Assembly (NCBI RefSeq): GCF_050434925.1
Contig: NZ_JBNDJK010000001.1
Coordinates: 7,688,001 to 7,752,000, forward strand
DNA: 64,000 nucleotides
Direction: 5' to 3'
DNA from: Inquilinus ginsengisoli_B
Lineage (GTDB): Bacteria; Pseudomonadota; Alphaproteobacteria; DSM-16000; Inquilinaceae
Below, piece after piece: positions 46,398-55,423 of the stretch. Position numbers and translations under genes: made by a program. The notes under the pieces were generated by a model that was given only the letters and a program-made list of their open reading frames with translations, searched no databases and was not told where the DNA came from. How positions within the stretch are numbered: position 1 is the stretch's first letter; each line of letters starts with the position of its first letter.

Positions 46398-47141
46398 ATG
46401 ACCGACCTCATCAAGCTCACCCGCGATCCCGATGACGCCCCCGGCGGCTACGCCAAGGTGTTCGCCTTCCTGCGCGAGCAGCTGCTGTCCGGCGCGCTGA
46501 AGACCGGCGACCGGCTGTTGCCGGAGCGCGACCTGTCGGCGCTGCTGGGCGTGGGCCGGCCGGTGCTGCGCGAGGCGCTGCGGGCACTGGCGATGCTGGG
46601 GGCGGTCGAGATCCGGCACGGCGTCGGCACCATCGTGCGCCAGCCGGACGCGTCGACGCTGGGCGAGTTCTTCACCTTCGCCCTGGCGCAACAGTCCGAC
46701 GCCATCGACGACGTGATGGAGGCGCGGATCGCGATCGAGTGCCAGGCCGTGCGCCTGGCCTGCCGCCGCGCCACCCTGGCGGATTTCGAGCGCATCCGGG
46801 CCGCGCTGCAGCGGATCGAGGCCACGATCGACGACCCGGTGGCGGGCGGCGAGGCCGATTTCGACTTCCACAACGGCATCGTCCAGGCCGCCCGGTCGGA
46901 GACGCTGCGCAGCGTCTACGCCGCCATCTCCGACCTGGTGCACCGGTCGCATCGTGGGCGGCGCGAGCTGATCCTGAAGGTGCCGGGCATCCGATCTTTC
47001 CTGATCGACCACCACCACCGGATCTTCGAGGCGCTGGTGGCGCGCGACGTGCAGCGCTCGGACGAGCTGCTGCGCCGCCATTTCGAGATCGGCGACGAGT
47101 ACCGCCGCAAGGCCTTCGAGACGCCCAGGCCACAAGGCTGA
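46398..47141 (+). CDS. GntR family regulator, FCD subfamily
   Basis: A protein of 247 residues: winged HTH (LLPERDLSALLGVGRPVLREALRAL, GAVEIRHGVGTIV) and FCD effector domain with likely metal-binding positions (EADFDFHNGIVQAAR, IDHHHRIFEALVARD, LLRRHFEIGD). It is the first gene of a rightward run with an isomerase, a dehydrogenase and an ABC transporter, 34 bp before the isomerase. The operator at 46373-46385 lies right upstream. The effector is unknown, probably a sugar acid or phosphate from the pathway. Confidence 0.88.
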   Translation: MTDLIKLTRDPDDAPGGYAKVFAFLREQLLSGALKTGDRLLPERDLSALLGVGRPVLREALRALAMLGAVEIRHGVGTIVRQPDASTLGEFFTFALAQQSDAIDDVMEARIAIECQAVRLACRRATLADFERIRAALQRIEATIDDPVAGGEADFDFHNGIVQAARSETLRSVYAAISDLVHRSHRGRRELILKVPGIRSFLIDHHHRIFEALVARDVQRSDELLRRHFEIGDEYRRKAFETPRPQG

Positions 47142-47175
47142 CGGCCCCGGCCAAACCGACAAGACGAGGAGACCC

Positions 47176-47625
47176 GTGTTGAAGATCGTGATCGGCTGCG
47201 ACCATGCCGGCTTTCCCCTGAAGCGAGAGATCGCCGATTTCGTCGCGGGCCTCGGCCATGCGGTGACGGATGTGGGCAGCCACACTCCCGATCCGGTCGA
47301 CTTCCCGGACATCGCCCGGGCGGTCTGCACCGCCGTGACGAGCGGCGCGGCCGACCGCGGGCTGATGATCTGCGGCACCGGCGTCGGCGCGGCCATCGCC
47401 GCCAACAAGATCCGCGGCATCCGCGCCGCCGTCTGCCACGATTTCCATTCGGCGCATCAGGCGGTCGAGCATGACGACGTCAACGTCATGTGCGTCGGCG
47501 CCCAGATCGTCGGCCCCTGGCTCGCGCGTGACCTGGTCGCCGCCTATCTCGCCGCCGAGTTCGAGCCCAGTGAGGATTTCAAGCGCCGGGTCGACAAGCT
47601 GGCGCAGCTGGAGCGGGAGGGCTGA
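47176..47625 (+). CDS. rpiB: RpiB/LacAB family sugar-phosphate isomerase
   Basis: A protein of 149 residues with the RpiB pattern: IVIGCDHAGFPLKREI, DVGSHTPDPVDFPDIA, GLMICGTGVGAAIAANKIRGIRAAVCHDFHSAHQAVEHDDVNVMCVGAQIVGP. The active Cys and the GTGVG anion hole are present. Start is GTG 47176 after GAGGAG. The family interconverts aldose and ketose phosphates (ribose 5-P, galactose 6-P, erythrulose or erythrose phosphates). In this operon a catabolic sugar-phosphate other than ribose 5-P is likely, so the symbol denotes family only. Confidence 0.85.
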   Translation: MLKIVIGCDHAGFPLKREIADFVAGLGHAVTDVGSHTPDPVDFPDIARAVCTAVTSGAADRGLMICGTGVGAAIAANKIRGIRAAVCHDFHSAHQAVEHDDVNVMCVGAQIVGPWLARDLVAAYLAAEFEPSEDFKRRVDKLAQLEREG

Positions 47626-47628
47626 GCC

Positions 47629-48537
47629 ATGGCGGAGCCCAAGCACACGGTCGGCTTCATCGGCCTCGGCACCATGGGCCGCGAGATGGCCGCCAACCTG
47701 CTGCGCGCCGGCCATGCGGTGCGCGCCTATGACGTGGTGCCGGCGGCGGTCGACGCCCTGGCGGCGCAGGGCGCCATCCCCGCTGCCAGCGTGGCCGAGG
47801 CGGCCGAGGGCGCCGACATCGCCGTCACCATGCTGCCCGACACGCCGCAGGTGGAGGAGGTCGTGTACGGCCCCGGCGGTCTGCTGGCGGCGCCTCCGCG
47901 CGGCCGGCTGGTGGTCGACATGAGCACGATCGCGCCCCAGGCGGTGCGGCGGATGCATTCCGACCTCGTCGCCGCCGGCATCGACCTGCTGGACGCCCCG
48001 GTCTCCGGCGGGCCGCAGGGCGCCCGCGCCGCCACCCTGACCATCATGGCTGGCGGCAGCCGCGCGGCCTTCGACCGGGCGCTGCCGGTGCTGCGCGGCA
48101 TGGGCACCACCATCACCCATGTCGGCGACAGCGGCGCCGGCCAGACGGTGAAGCTGTGCAACCAGCTGATCTGCGGCATCAACCTGCAGGCGATCTGCGA
48201 GGCGCTGGCGCTGGGCCGGGCCTGCGGCGTCGACCTGGACCAGATGCGCGAGGTGCTGCTCGGCGGCTCCGCCGCCTCCTGGATGCTGGATCGGCTGGGG
48301 CCTGCGATGATCGCCGGCGATGCCGGCGCCGGCTTCCGCATCGACCTGATGCTGAAGGATCTGCGGCTGGTGCAGGAGCTGGCCTTCGGCCAGGCCGTGC
48401 CCCTGCCCGCCACGGCGCTGGTCACCAGCCAGTATCTCGACGCCCGCGCCCATGGCGAGGGCGGCAACGGCAACCAGGCCCTGTTCCGCGTCTATGACCG
48501 CATGAGCGGGCAGGCCCCCTCCCCCGGCGGCGGATAG
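47629..48537 (+). CDS. Beta-hydroxyacid dehydrogenase (3-hydroxyisobutyrate / tartronate semialdehyde reductase family)
   Basis: A protein of 302 residues: Rossmann nucleotide loop GFIGLGTMGREMAANLL, substrate motif DAPVSGGPQGARAATLTIMAGG, catalytic Lys in GAGQTVKLCNQLI and LMLKDLRLVQELA. It reduces or oxidises short beta-hydroxy acids with NAD(P). It lies 3 bp after the isomerase gene and 11 bp before a permease, so it belongs to the same operon. The exact substrate cannot be read. Confidence 0.88.
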   Translation: MAEPKHTVGFIGLGTMGREMAANLLRAGHAVRAYDVVPAAVDALAAQGAIPAASVAEAAEGADIAVTMLPDTPQVEEVVYGPGGLLAAPPRGRLVVDMSTIAPQAVRRMHSDLVAAGIDLLDAPVSGGPQGARAATLTIMAGGSRAAFDRALPVLRGMGTTITHVGDSGAGQTVKLCNQLICGINLQAICEALALGRACGVDLDQMREVLLGGSAASWMLDRLGPAMIAGDAGAGFRIDLMLKDLRLVQELAFGQAVPLPATALVTSQYLDARAHGEGGNGNQALFRVYDRMSGQAPSPGGG

Positions 48538-48548
48538 AGGAGGCGGCG

Positions 48549-49232
48549 ATGGGTGTGTCCCTCGATTTCTCCGTCGTGCTCGAGCGCTGGCCGATGTTCC
48601 TGGACGGCGCCTGGCTGACCATCCGCCTGGCCTTGGCCTCGACGGTTCTAGGCTTCGTCGTCGGGACGCTGTGCGCGATCGGCCGGCGCGGCCGGTCGGC
48701 CTGGCTGTCGCGGCTGTGCGGAATCTATGTCGAGGCGATCCGGAACACGCCCTTCCTGGTGCAAATCTTCGTCGTCTATTTCGGCTTGTCCAGCCTGGGC
48801 CTGTCGCTACCGGCCGTCACCGTGGCGGTGATCGCGCTGACCATCAATGTCGGCGCCTACACTGCCGAGATCATGCGCGCCGGCTTCGATTCCATCCACA
48901 AGGGGCAGATCGAGGCCGGGGAATGCCTGGGCCTGTCGCGGGTGCAGATCTACTGGCATGTGGTGCTGCGCCCGGCGATGGAGCGGGTCTATCCCGCCCT
49001 GACCAGCCAGTTCGTGCTGCTGATGCTGGCCTCCTCCGTCGTCTCGCAGATCTCGGCCGAGGAACTGACGGCGGTCGCCAACTTCATCCAGTCCGACACC
49101 TACCGCGCCTTCGAGACCTACATCGTCGTCGCGCTGCTCTACATCGCCCTCTCGCTCCTCATGCGCGCCGGCTTCTGGGGGCTGGGCCTGGCGCTGTTCC
49201 CGCGCCGCCGCCGGCTCGGCACGCCGCTCTGA
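48549..49232 (+). CDS. Polar amino-acid type ABC transporter permease (1 of 2)
   Basis: A protein of 227 residues of the HisM/GlnP family: LDGAWLTIRLALASTVLGFVVG start, EAIRNTPFLVQIFVVYFGL and the coupling segment GQIEAGECLGLSRVQIYWHVVLRPAMERV. It has about five membrane helices. ATG 48549 begins 11 bp after the dehydrogenase stop. It pairs with the permease at 49246. Confidence 0.9.
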   Translation: MGVSLDFSVVLERWPMFLDGAWLTIRLALASTVLGFVVGTLCAIGRRGRSAWLSRLCGIYVEAIRNTPFLVQIFVVYFGLSSLGLSLPAVTVAVIALTINVGAYTAEIMRAGFDSIHKGQIEAGECLGLSRVQIYWHVVLRPAMERVYPALTSQFVLLMLASSVVSQISAEELTAVANFIQSDTYRAFETYIVVALLYIALSLLMRAGFWGLGLALFPRRRRLGTPL

Positions 49233-49245
49233 CCGCGAGGACGCC

Positions 49246-49917
49246 ATGCAGACCGGACTGAACCTCAACCATCTCGACTTCCTGCTGCAGGGCGCGCTGT
49301 GGACCCTGGTGCTGTCGCTGATGGCGCTTGTCGGCGGCGGCGTGGCCGGCTTCGGCGTCGCCCTCGGCCGCATCGCACCGAGCCGCCTGCTGCGCGTCGC
49401 GGTCGGCGGCTACGTCCAGCTGATCCAGGGCACCCCGCTGCTGGTGCTGCTGTTCCTGACCTATTTCGGGCTGCCGACGCTCGGGCTCGACGTGCCGCCG
49501 CTGCTGGCCGCCGGCGTGTCGCTGACGATCTATGTCAGCGCCTATCTCGGCGAGATCTGGCGCGGCTGCCTGGAGGCGGTGCCGAAGCCGCAATGGGAGG
49601 CGGCGGAATGCCTGGCGCTGAGCCGCAGCCAGCGCCTGTTCAAGGTGATCCTGCCGCAGGCCATCCGCTTGGCCACGCCGCCGACCGTCGGCTTCATGGT
49701 GCAGATCATCAAGAACACCTCGCTGGCCTCGGTGGTCGGCTTCGTCGAGCTCGCCCGGGCCGGGCAGATCGTCAACAACTCCATCTTCCAGCCCTTCGCG
49801 ATCTACATGGTGATCGCCGTCCTCTACTTCGCCATGTGCTTCCCGATCTCGGCTCTGAGCCGGAGGCTGGAGCGGCGGACGGGCCGCGTGCCGCGGCTGA
49901 AGCCGGTCCTCGCCTGA
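49246..49917 (+). CDS. Polar amino-acid type ABC transporter permease (2 of 2)
   Basis: A protein of 223 residues of the same family: LLQGALWTLVLSLMALVGGG, VQLIQGTPLLVLLFLTYFGL, VPKPQWEAAECLALSRSQRLFKVILPQAIRLATPP and LASVVGFVELARAGQIVNNS. About five membrane helices. It forms the transport channel with the permease at 48549. Confidence 0.9.
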   Translation: MQTGLNLNHLDFLLQGALWTLVLSLMALVGGGVAGFGVALGRIAPSRLLRVAVGGYVQLIQGTPLLVLLFLTYFGLPTLGLDVPPLLAAGVSLTIYVSAYLGEIWRGCLEAVPKPQWEAAECLALSRSQRLFKVILPQAIRLATPPTVGFMVQIIKNTSLASVVGFVELARAGQIVNNSIFQPFAIYMVIAVLYFAMCFPISALSRRLERRTGRVPRLKPVLA

Positions 49918-49954
49918 CCGGGCCGAGCTCAAGAAATACCAGGGAGAGAACGCG

Positions 49955-50683
49955 ATGACTGCGATGGTGACGCTGCAAGACGTGCGCAAGAGCTTCGGCG
50001 ACCTGACCGTGCTCGACGGCGTGTCCTTCGCCGTCGACAAGGGCCAGGTCACGGCCCTGATCGGCCGCAGCGGGTCGGGCAAGAGCACCGCGCTGCGCTG
50101 CATCGACCGGCTGGAGACGATCGACGGCGGCGAGATCACGGTCTGCGACCACAGGGTCAGCGACCCGGAGATCGACCTGCGCCGGCTGCGGCTGGACGTC
50201 GGCATCGTGTTCCAGAGCTACAACCTGTTCCCGCACCTGACGATCGAGCAGAACATCACCCTGGCCCCGGTCTCGGTGAAGAAGGTGCCGCGGGCCGAGG
50301 CCCGGGCGCTGGCCCGCGGCGTGCTGGACCAGGTCGGCCTCGGCGAGAAGGCCGATGCCTATCCCGAGCAGTTGTCGGGCGGCCAGCAGCAGCGCGCCGC
50401 CATCGCCCGGTCGCTGGCGATGCAGCCCAAGGTGATGCTGTTCGACGAAGTCACCTCGGCCCTCGACCCCGAGTTGAAGGGCGAGGTGCTGAAGGTGATG
50501 GAGGACCTCGCGGCACGCGGCATGACGATGATCATGGTCACCCACGAGATGGGCTTCGCCCGCCGCGTGGCGGACCGGATCGTCTTCATGCATCGCGGCC
50601 GCGTGCACGAGCAGGGACCGGCCGGGATCCTGGCCACCCCCGAAACGCCGGAGCTGCAGCAGTTCGTCGCCAACGAACTGTAG
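49955..50683 (+). CDS. Polar amino-acid type ABC transporter ATP-binding protein
   Basis: A protein of 242 residues of the GlnQ/HisP family: Walker A LIGRSGSGKSTALRC, Q-loop VFQSYNLFPHLTIEQNI, signature LSGGQQQRAAIARSLAMQP, Walker B VMLFDEVTSALDPEL and H-loop VTHEMGFARRVADR. All catalytic motifs are intact. It powers uptake with the two preceding permeases and the binding protein that follows. Confidence 0.93.
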   Translation: MTAMVTLQDVRKSFGDLTVLDGVSFAVDKGQVTALIGRSGSGKSTALRCIDRLETIDGGEITVCDHRVSDPEIDLRRLRLDVGIVFQSYNLFPHLTIEQNITLAPVSVKKVPRAEARALARGVLDQVGLGEKADAYPEQLSGGQQQRAAIARSLAMQPKVMLFDEVTSALDPELKGEVLKVMEDLAARGMTMIMVTHEMGFARRVADRIVFMHRGRVHEQGPAGILATPETPELQQFVANEL

Positions 50684-50722
50684 GCCCGGCGACCAACCAA
50701 CACAGACATGGAGGAGACGCAG

Positions 50723-51535
50723 ATGCAGCCGTCAATCCGCTGGGGCCGGGCGATCGCCCTGGCCTGCGCCCTGAGCCTGGGAGCCCTGCCCCTGGGCGCC
50801 GGGGCAGCCCGCGCGGACCTGTTGGACGACATCATGGCCGCCAAGAAGATCCGGATCGCGACCGACCTGGCCATCCCGCCCTCGGGCATGATCGACGACC
50901 AGATGAAGCCGACCGGCTCCGACGTCGAGACCGCCCAACTGCTGGCCAAGGATTGGGGGCTGGAGCTGGAGTTCGTGCAGACCACCGGCGCCACCCGCAT
51001 CCCGAACGTTCAGACCGGCAAGGCCGACATCATCATCTCGACCCTGTCGGTGACGCCGGAGCGGGCCAAGGTGATCGACTTCTCGAAGCCCTATGCCGCG
51101 CTGCAATCGGTGATCGGCGCCCCGGCGGACGCGCCGATCAAGGACTGGCCGGACCTGCAGGGCAAATCGGTGACCGTCACCCGCGGCACCACCCAGGACA
51201 CGGAGCTGACCAAGCTGGCGGCGGAGAAGGGCTTCCAGGTGGTGCGCTACGACGACGACGCGACCATGGTGACCGCCGCCGTCTCCGGCCAGGCCCAGAT
51301 CGTCGCCACCTCGGCGACGCTGGTGAACCAGATCAAGGCGAAGGCGCCGGACCGCGCCTTCGAGCCGAAGTTCCTGATCCGCACCTTCGACCTCGCCATC
51401 GGCGTGCGCCAGGGCGAGCCGAAGCTGATGGAGAAGCTGAACGAGTGGATCTCGGCCAACCTGAAGAACCGCAAGCTGAACGACATCTACCAGAAATATC
51501 ACGGCTCGCCCCTGCCCGAGGCGATGCTGCAGTAG
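50723..51535 (+). CDS. Polar amino-acid type ABC transporter binding protein (SBP_bac_3)
   Basis: A protein of 270 residues from ATG 50723, behind GGAGGAG; an in-frame ATG at 50708 overlaps that site. It has a signal peptide (core ALACALSLGALPLGAG, cleavage near ARA|DLLDD). The mature part shows SBP_bac_3 features: IRIATDLAIPPSGMIDDQMKPTGSDVETAQLLA, ADIIISTLSVTPERAKVIDFSKPY and DLQGKSVTVTRGTTQDTELT. The Arg of VTPERAK usually contacts an alpha-carboxylate, so an amino acid or carboxylated sugar is a likely ligand. Confidence 0.9.
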   Translation: MQPSIRWGRAIALACALSLGALPLGAGAARADLLDDIMAAKKIRIATDLAIPPSGMIDDQMKPTGSDVETAQLLAKDWGLELEFVQTTGATRIPNVQTGKADIIISTLSVTPERAKVIDFSKPYAALQSVIGAPADAPIKDWPDLQGKSVTVTRGTTQDTELTKLAAEKGFQVVRYDDDATMVTAAVSGQAQIVATSATLVNQIKAKAPDRAFEPKFLIRTFDLAIGVRQGEPKLMEKLNEWISANLKNRKLNDIYQKYHGSPLPEAMLQ

Positions 51536-51556
51536 GGCAAAGTACTACCCAATTTT

Positions 51557-51724
51557 AGTCCCCCCTTCCCTTGCGGGAGGGGGGCAGGGGAGGGGTCTGC
51601 GCGCGTCCGCGCGCGATGAGTCTAGAGACCGACCTTGCCGTCGGGTTGAGACCGCCGTAGTCGGGGCCGAATCGAGCTGAGAGAACCCCCTCCCCTAGCC
51701 CCCTCCCGCTAGGGGAGGGGGACT
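51557..51724. repeat. G-run palindromic repeat element, copy B
   Basis: About 168 bp, in opposite orientation to the copy at 1313-1483. The reverse complement has the same order: AGTCCCCCTCCCCT end, GGGAGGGGG arm, AGGGGGTTCTCTC, an unrelated centre, then GCGCGCGGACGCGCGCAGAC and a closing GGGGGGACT. It lies between the convergent ends of the amino-acid binding-protein gene and the hydrolase gene, where it could act as a bidirectional terminator. Confidence 0.85.
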
Positions 51725-51752
51725 ATTTTTCTTTTGGCGGCGCCCTCTGAAA

Positions 51753-53633
51753 TCACCCCTCCCCCGGCTTCGGCAGGTCCGTCAGGCTCTCCACCGGCAC
51801 CACCGGCAGCACGATCCGCGACGGGTGGCTGCGGTCGAGATGGATCCGGTTGGTCGCCACCCGCTTCAGCCGGCCGGTTCCCTCCGGCTCGCCGCTGTTC
51901 GGGTTGACATCGTATTTCGGGAAGTTGCTGGAGGCGATGTCGAGCCGGATGCGGTGGCCCGCCTTGAACAGGTTGGCGGTGGCGAAGGGCTCGATGGTGA
52001 TGGCGTAGACCCGGCCCGGCTCCAGCGGCGACGGGTTCTCCCAGCTGCCGCGATAGCGGCAGCGCAGGATGCCGTCGGTCAGGTTCAGGGCGAAGCCCTT
52101 CGGGTCGTCCGCGGTCGGCGGATGCACGTCGATCAGCTTGGCGGTGAAATCCGTGTCCGGCGCGTCGGAGGAGACGAACAGCCGGACCTCGATCGGCCCG
52201 ATCACCGCCAGGTCCTCCGCCAAAGTCTCGGTCTCGAACACCACCACATCGGTCCGGGCGGAGAGCGGCAGGCCGGGCCGGCGGCTGCCGAAGAAGCGGT
52301 CGCCCTCGGTCTGGTCGAAGCCGCCGCCCTCGAACACCGGCTGGCCGGAGGTCAAGGCGCCGCCGATGCTCGGCACCGGGTCGGCCGGGTCGGACTGATA
52401 GGCGATCGACGCCTCCGCCGCCTCCGGCACCGCCGGGTCCAGCCGGCCGTCTTCGTGCAGGTGGTAATCGGTGAAGGCGGTGCCGGGCAGCGGCCAGTCC
52501 GGCGCCGCGATCCAGCGCCCGCCATGGTCCAGCCGGCCCTCTGCCGTGCGCCGGCCGCTGCCGCCGCCCATCAGGAACAGCCGCGCCGCCGGTTCTGCCT
52601 CGGCGCCGTTGCCGATGCCCTTCAGCCAGCGGTCGAACCAGCGCCGACGGAAGTCGAGCCAGCTTTCGGTGACGTTGCCGTCGATCGTCGCCGCCGGCCC
52701 GAATTCGGTGTCGCCCGAGAAGGTGGTGTTGCGGTTGCCGTGCAGCCACGGCCCCATGATCAGCTGCACCGGGGCCGTGCGGCCGCTGAGGGCCGCGTAG
52801 TTCTCCATCGTGGTGCGGACATAGGCGTCGTACCAGCTGGACATCAGCACCATCGGCACGTCCGGGAAGCGGTCATAATACCCCTCGGCATAGATGCCGA
52901 GCTGCTTCCAGTAATCGCCGAACGACCCCTGGGTCCATTGCTCGAACAGATAGGCCTCGTACTCCGGCACGGCGCGCACCGGCGAATGGCCGGGCCGCCA
53001 GGGCATGGCGGCGAACCAGGCGCGGATGTCCTCGGCCTCCAGCGCCGCCATCACCTTGGGATCGGCCAGCGCCGCCGGGCTTTCCTTGGCCTGGTTGAAG
53101 GCCCAGGTCGCCTGCTTCAGCTCGAAGGCGCCGCCCTGGCGGATGCCGCACTGAAAGGCGCTCGAGAAGCCGCCCGAATCCACCACCATGCAGGCCAGGC
53201 CCGGCGGGTTCAGGCAGGCCAGCGCGAACTGGGTGTGGGCGGCGTAGGACAGGCCCATGGTGCCTACCTTGCCGTTCGACCAGGGCTGGGCCGTGATCCA
53301 TTCGACCGTGTCGTAACCGTCCGGCCCTTCGGAGGTGTATTTGGTGAATACCCCCTCGGACCCATGGCGGCCGCGGCAATCCTGGTAGACCACGGCGTAG
53401 CCGGCGCGGACGAAATGCGCCGCCACCTGCGGCCGGGTCATCGGCCCGTCCGTCCCGACCCCGATCTCGGAGCGCGACAGCTCGGTCTTGCCGTAGGGCG
53501 TGCGCTCCAGGATCGTGGGCAGCGGCGCGTCGACGCCGATGCGATGGCCGGCTGGCAGGTACACGTCGGTCGCCAGCCGCACGCCGTCGCGCAGCGTCAC
53601 CATCCGGTCGCGCAGCACCTGGATCTCACTCAC
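51753..53633 (-). CDS. CocE/NonD family hydrolase (X-Pro dipeptidyl-peptidase S15 fold)
   Basis: A protein of 626 residues from GTG 53633, overlapping the binding-protein stop by 4 bp. The alpha/beta-hydrolase part shows VVYQDCRGRHGSEG, the nucleophile Ser129 in TMGLSYAAHTQ, Asp in SSWYDAYV and His in MGPWLHGNRN; the C-terminus is a jelly-roll (PSPLEPGRVYAITIEPFATANLF, GHRIRLDIASSNFPKYDVNP). No signal peptide is seen, so it is probably cytoplasmic. As last gene of an oligopeptide uptake operon it probably cleaves an imported peptide or ester, possibly at proline. Confidence 0.88.
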   Translation of the reverse strand: MSEIQVLRDRMVTLRDGVRLATDVYLPAGHRIGVDAPLPTILERTPYGKTELSRSEIGVGTDGPMTRPQVAAHFVRAGYAVVYQDCRGRHGSEGVFTKYTSEGPDGYDTVEWITAQPWSNGKVGTMGLSYAAHTQFALACLNPPGLACMVVDSGGFSSAFQCGIRQGGAFELKQATWAFNQAKESPAALADPKVMAALEAEDIRAWFAAMPWRPGHSPVRAVPEYEAYLFEQWTQGSFGDYWKQLGIYAEGYYDRFPDVPMVLMSSWYDAYVRTTMENYAALSGRTAPVQLIMGPWLHGNRNTTFSGDTEFGPAATIDGNVTESWLDFRRRWFDRWLKGIGNGAEAEPAARLFLMGGGSGRRTAEGRLDHGGRWIAAPDWPLPGTAFTDYHLHEDGRLDPAVPEAAEASIAYQSDPADPVPSIGGALTSGQPVFEGGGFDQTEGDRFFGSRRPGLPLSARTDVVVFETETLAEDLAVIGPIEVRLFVSSDAPDTDFTAKLIDVHPPTADDPKGFALNLTDGILRCRYRGSWENPSPLEPGRVYAITIEPFATANLFKAGHRIRLDIASSNFPKYDVNPNSGEPEGTGRLKRVATNRIHLDRSHPSRIVLPVVPVESLTDLPKPGEG

Positions 53634-55386
53634 TTGGCCGCCTCCGCATAGGTGGCGAGGGTCCATTCGTTTTTGTTGGCGCGGTAGGTGATGCCGTTGC
53701 GTGCCGCCCAGTGCACGGTCGGGAAGTACAGCGGCACGATGCCGACATCGCCGAAGCCGATCCGCGCCGCCTGCTCCAGCAGCTGGTTGCGCTTGGCCTC
53801 GTCGAACTCCGCCAGCGCCTGCTTCAGCACCGCGTCGAATTCCGGGTTCGAGTAGCGGGCGCGGTTGAAGGCGCCCTTGCCGGCCTCCTTGTCATAGGTC
53901 GCCAGCACATTGGTCAGGGCGTTGGCGGAGTTGCTGTTGCTGTTGCCGAAGCTGAAGATGAAGGCGCTGTATTCCTGCTTCGAGGCGGCGCCGGCATAGA
54001 CGTTGTAGGGCTGGGTGACCACGCCGTCGATCTTGAGGCCGCCGCGCGCCAGCATCTGGCCGATCGCCTGGGCGATGTCGGCGTCGCCGGCGAAGCGGTC
54101 GTTCGAGGAATGCACCGTCAGCCCGAAGCCGTCGCCGTAGCCGGCCTCGGCCAGCAGGGCCTTGGCGCCGGCGGCGTCATAGGCCTCGGGCTTCACATCG
54201 GCCGCATAGCCGCCCAGCCCTTCCGGCACGATCTGTCCGGCCGGCGTGCCGGAGCCGTTCAAGAGGCGCTGTATGATCAGGTCGCGGTTGATCAGCTTGG
54301 AGATGGCGAGGCGCACCCGCTTGTCCTTCAGCGGGTTGGCGGCCAAAGGCTGGCCGTCCTTGCCGGTGACGAAGGGGCTCTGGTCCCGCGCCGAATCCAG
54401 CGCCAGGTAGATCAGCCGGCCGGAGGTGGTGGAGTAGACCTTGGCCTTGCCGCTGCTCTCGACCGTAGCGACGTCGTTCGGCGGCACGCCGTCGATCAGG
54501 TCGACCGACCCGGACAGCAGCGCCGCCATCCGCGCCGCGTCGTTCGAGATGAACTTGATGGTGACGTTCTCGAAGGCCGGCTTGTCGCCCCAGTAGTTCG
54601 GGTTCGGCGCCAGCACCAGCCGGTCGCCCGGCACCCATTGCTTGAACACATAGGGCCCGGTGCCGACAGCGGCGGCGCCGGAGTTGAAGTCGCTGGTCGC
54701 CTTCCCCTCGGATGCTTTCTTCGAGACGATGTAGACGAGGCCGACCTGCTCGATGAATTGCGGTGTCGGCGCCTTGTCTTGAAGCGGACCGTCAGCGGGT
54801 CGACCGCGGTCATCTCGGCGATGCTGCCGACCGCGCCGGTGAAGGGCGCCGGGCTGTTCGGCACCGATTTGGCGCGGTCCATCGAGAAGATCACATCGTC
54901 GGCCGTCAGCTCCGACCCGTCGCTGAACTTGACCCCGGGGCGCAGCTTGACCTCCCAGGTCGTCGGGTCGACCGAGGTCCAGGACAGGGCCAGCGCCGGC
55001 TGCACCTGCAGGTTCTGGTCGGTCTGCACCAGCCGGTCGAACATGTGCTGCGAGATCGACTGGTTGTTGCCGGTGCGCGAGAATTGCGGGTCGATGGCGG
55101 ATGGCTCGGTCGCCGTGCCGATGGTCAGGTCGGCGGCCTGGGCTGAGACGAAGCCGGTGCAGCAGAGCGCCAGAGCCAAGGCCATCGTGTGCAACAGCCG
55201 GCCATCTTTGCGTTGCCTCTCCCGCGTGGCAGGAGAGGTCGGGCGTCCGCAGGACGACCGGGTGAGGGCTGGCCCGGGCCTCGACAAAGAGCCCTCACCC
55301 GGAGCCGCCAACGCGGCTCCGACCTCTCCCGCAAGCGGGAGAGGCAACGCGTTTCTCTGCTTCATCCATGCCGGCGTCCACATCAT
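53630..55386 (-). pseudogene. Oligopeptide ABC transporter binding protein (SBP_bac_5), frameshifted and carrying a repeat insertion
   Basis: The frame opens at ATG 55386 behind AGAGGAG. It runs through a 137-bp repeat element (55212-55348), then the hydrophobic core MALALALCCTGFVSAQA and SBP_bac_5 features (GTATEPSAIDPQFSRTGNNQ, LRPGVKFSDGSELTADDVIFSM). Near 54775 the frame breaks: F-K-T continues out of frame, whereas the next frame reads K-A-P-T-P-Q-F-I-E-Q and continues to AEAAK at 53630. One missing base explains it. Intact, it would bind peptides for OppBCDF. Either the gene is inactive or the base was lost in sequencing. An internal ATG at 55185 lacks an n-region for export. Confidence 0.82.
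55212..55348. repeat. CTCTCCCGC-ended repeat element inside the 5' coding region of the peptide-binding gene
   Basis: 137 bp with inverted ends (GTTGCCTCTCCCGC and GCGGGAGAGGCAAC). Inner inverted arms are CGGGTGAGGGC and GCCCTCACCCG. Related to the larger element at 60749-60950. It separates a basic MKQR-containing start from the hydrophobic signal core, and remains open in the gene's frame. Confidence 0.85.
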
Positions 55387-55423
55387 CTCACTCTCCTCTG
55401 TTCGGTTTCGGGCGCTTTGCGCC

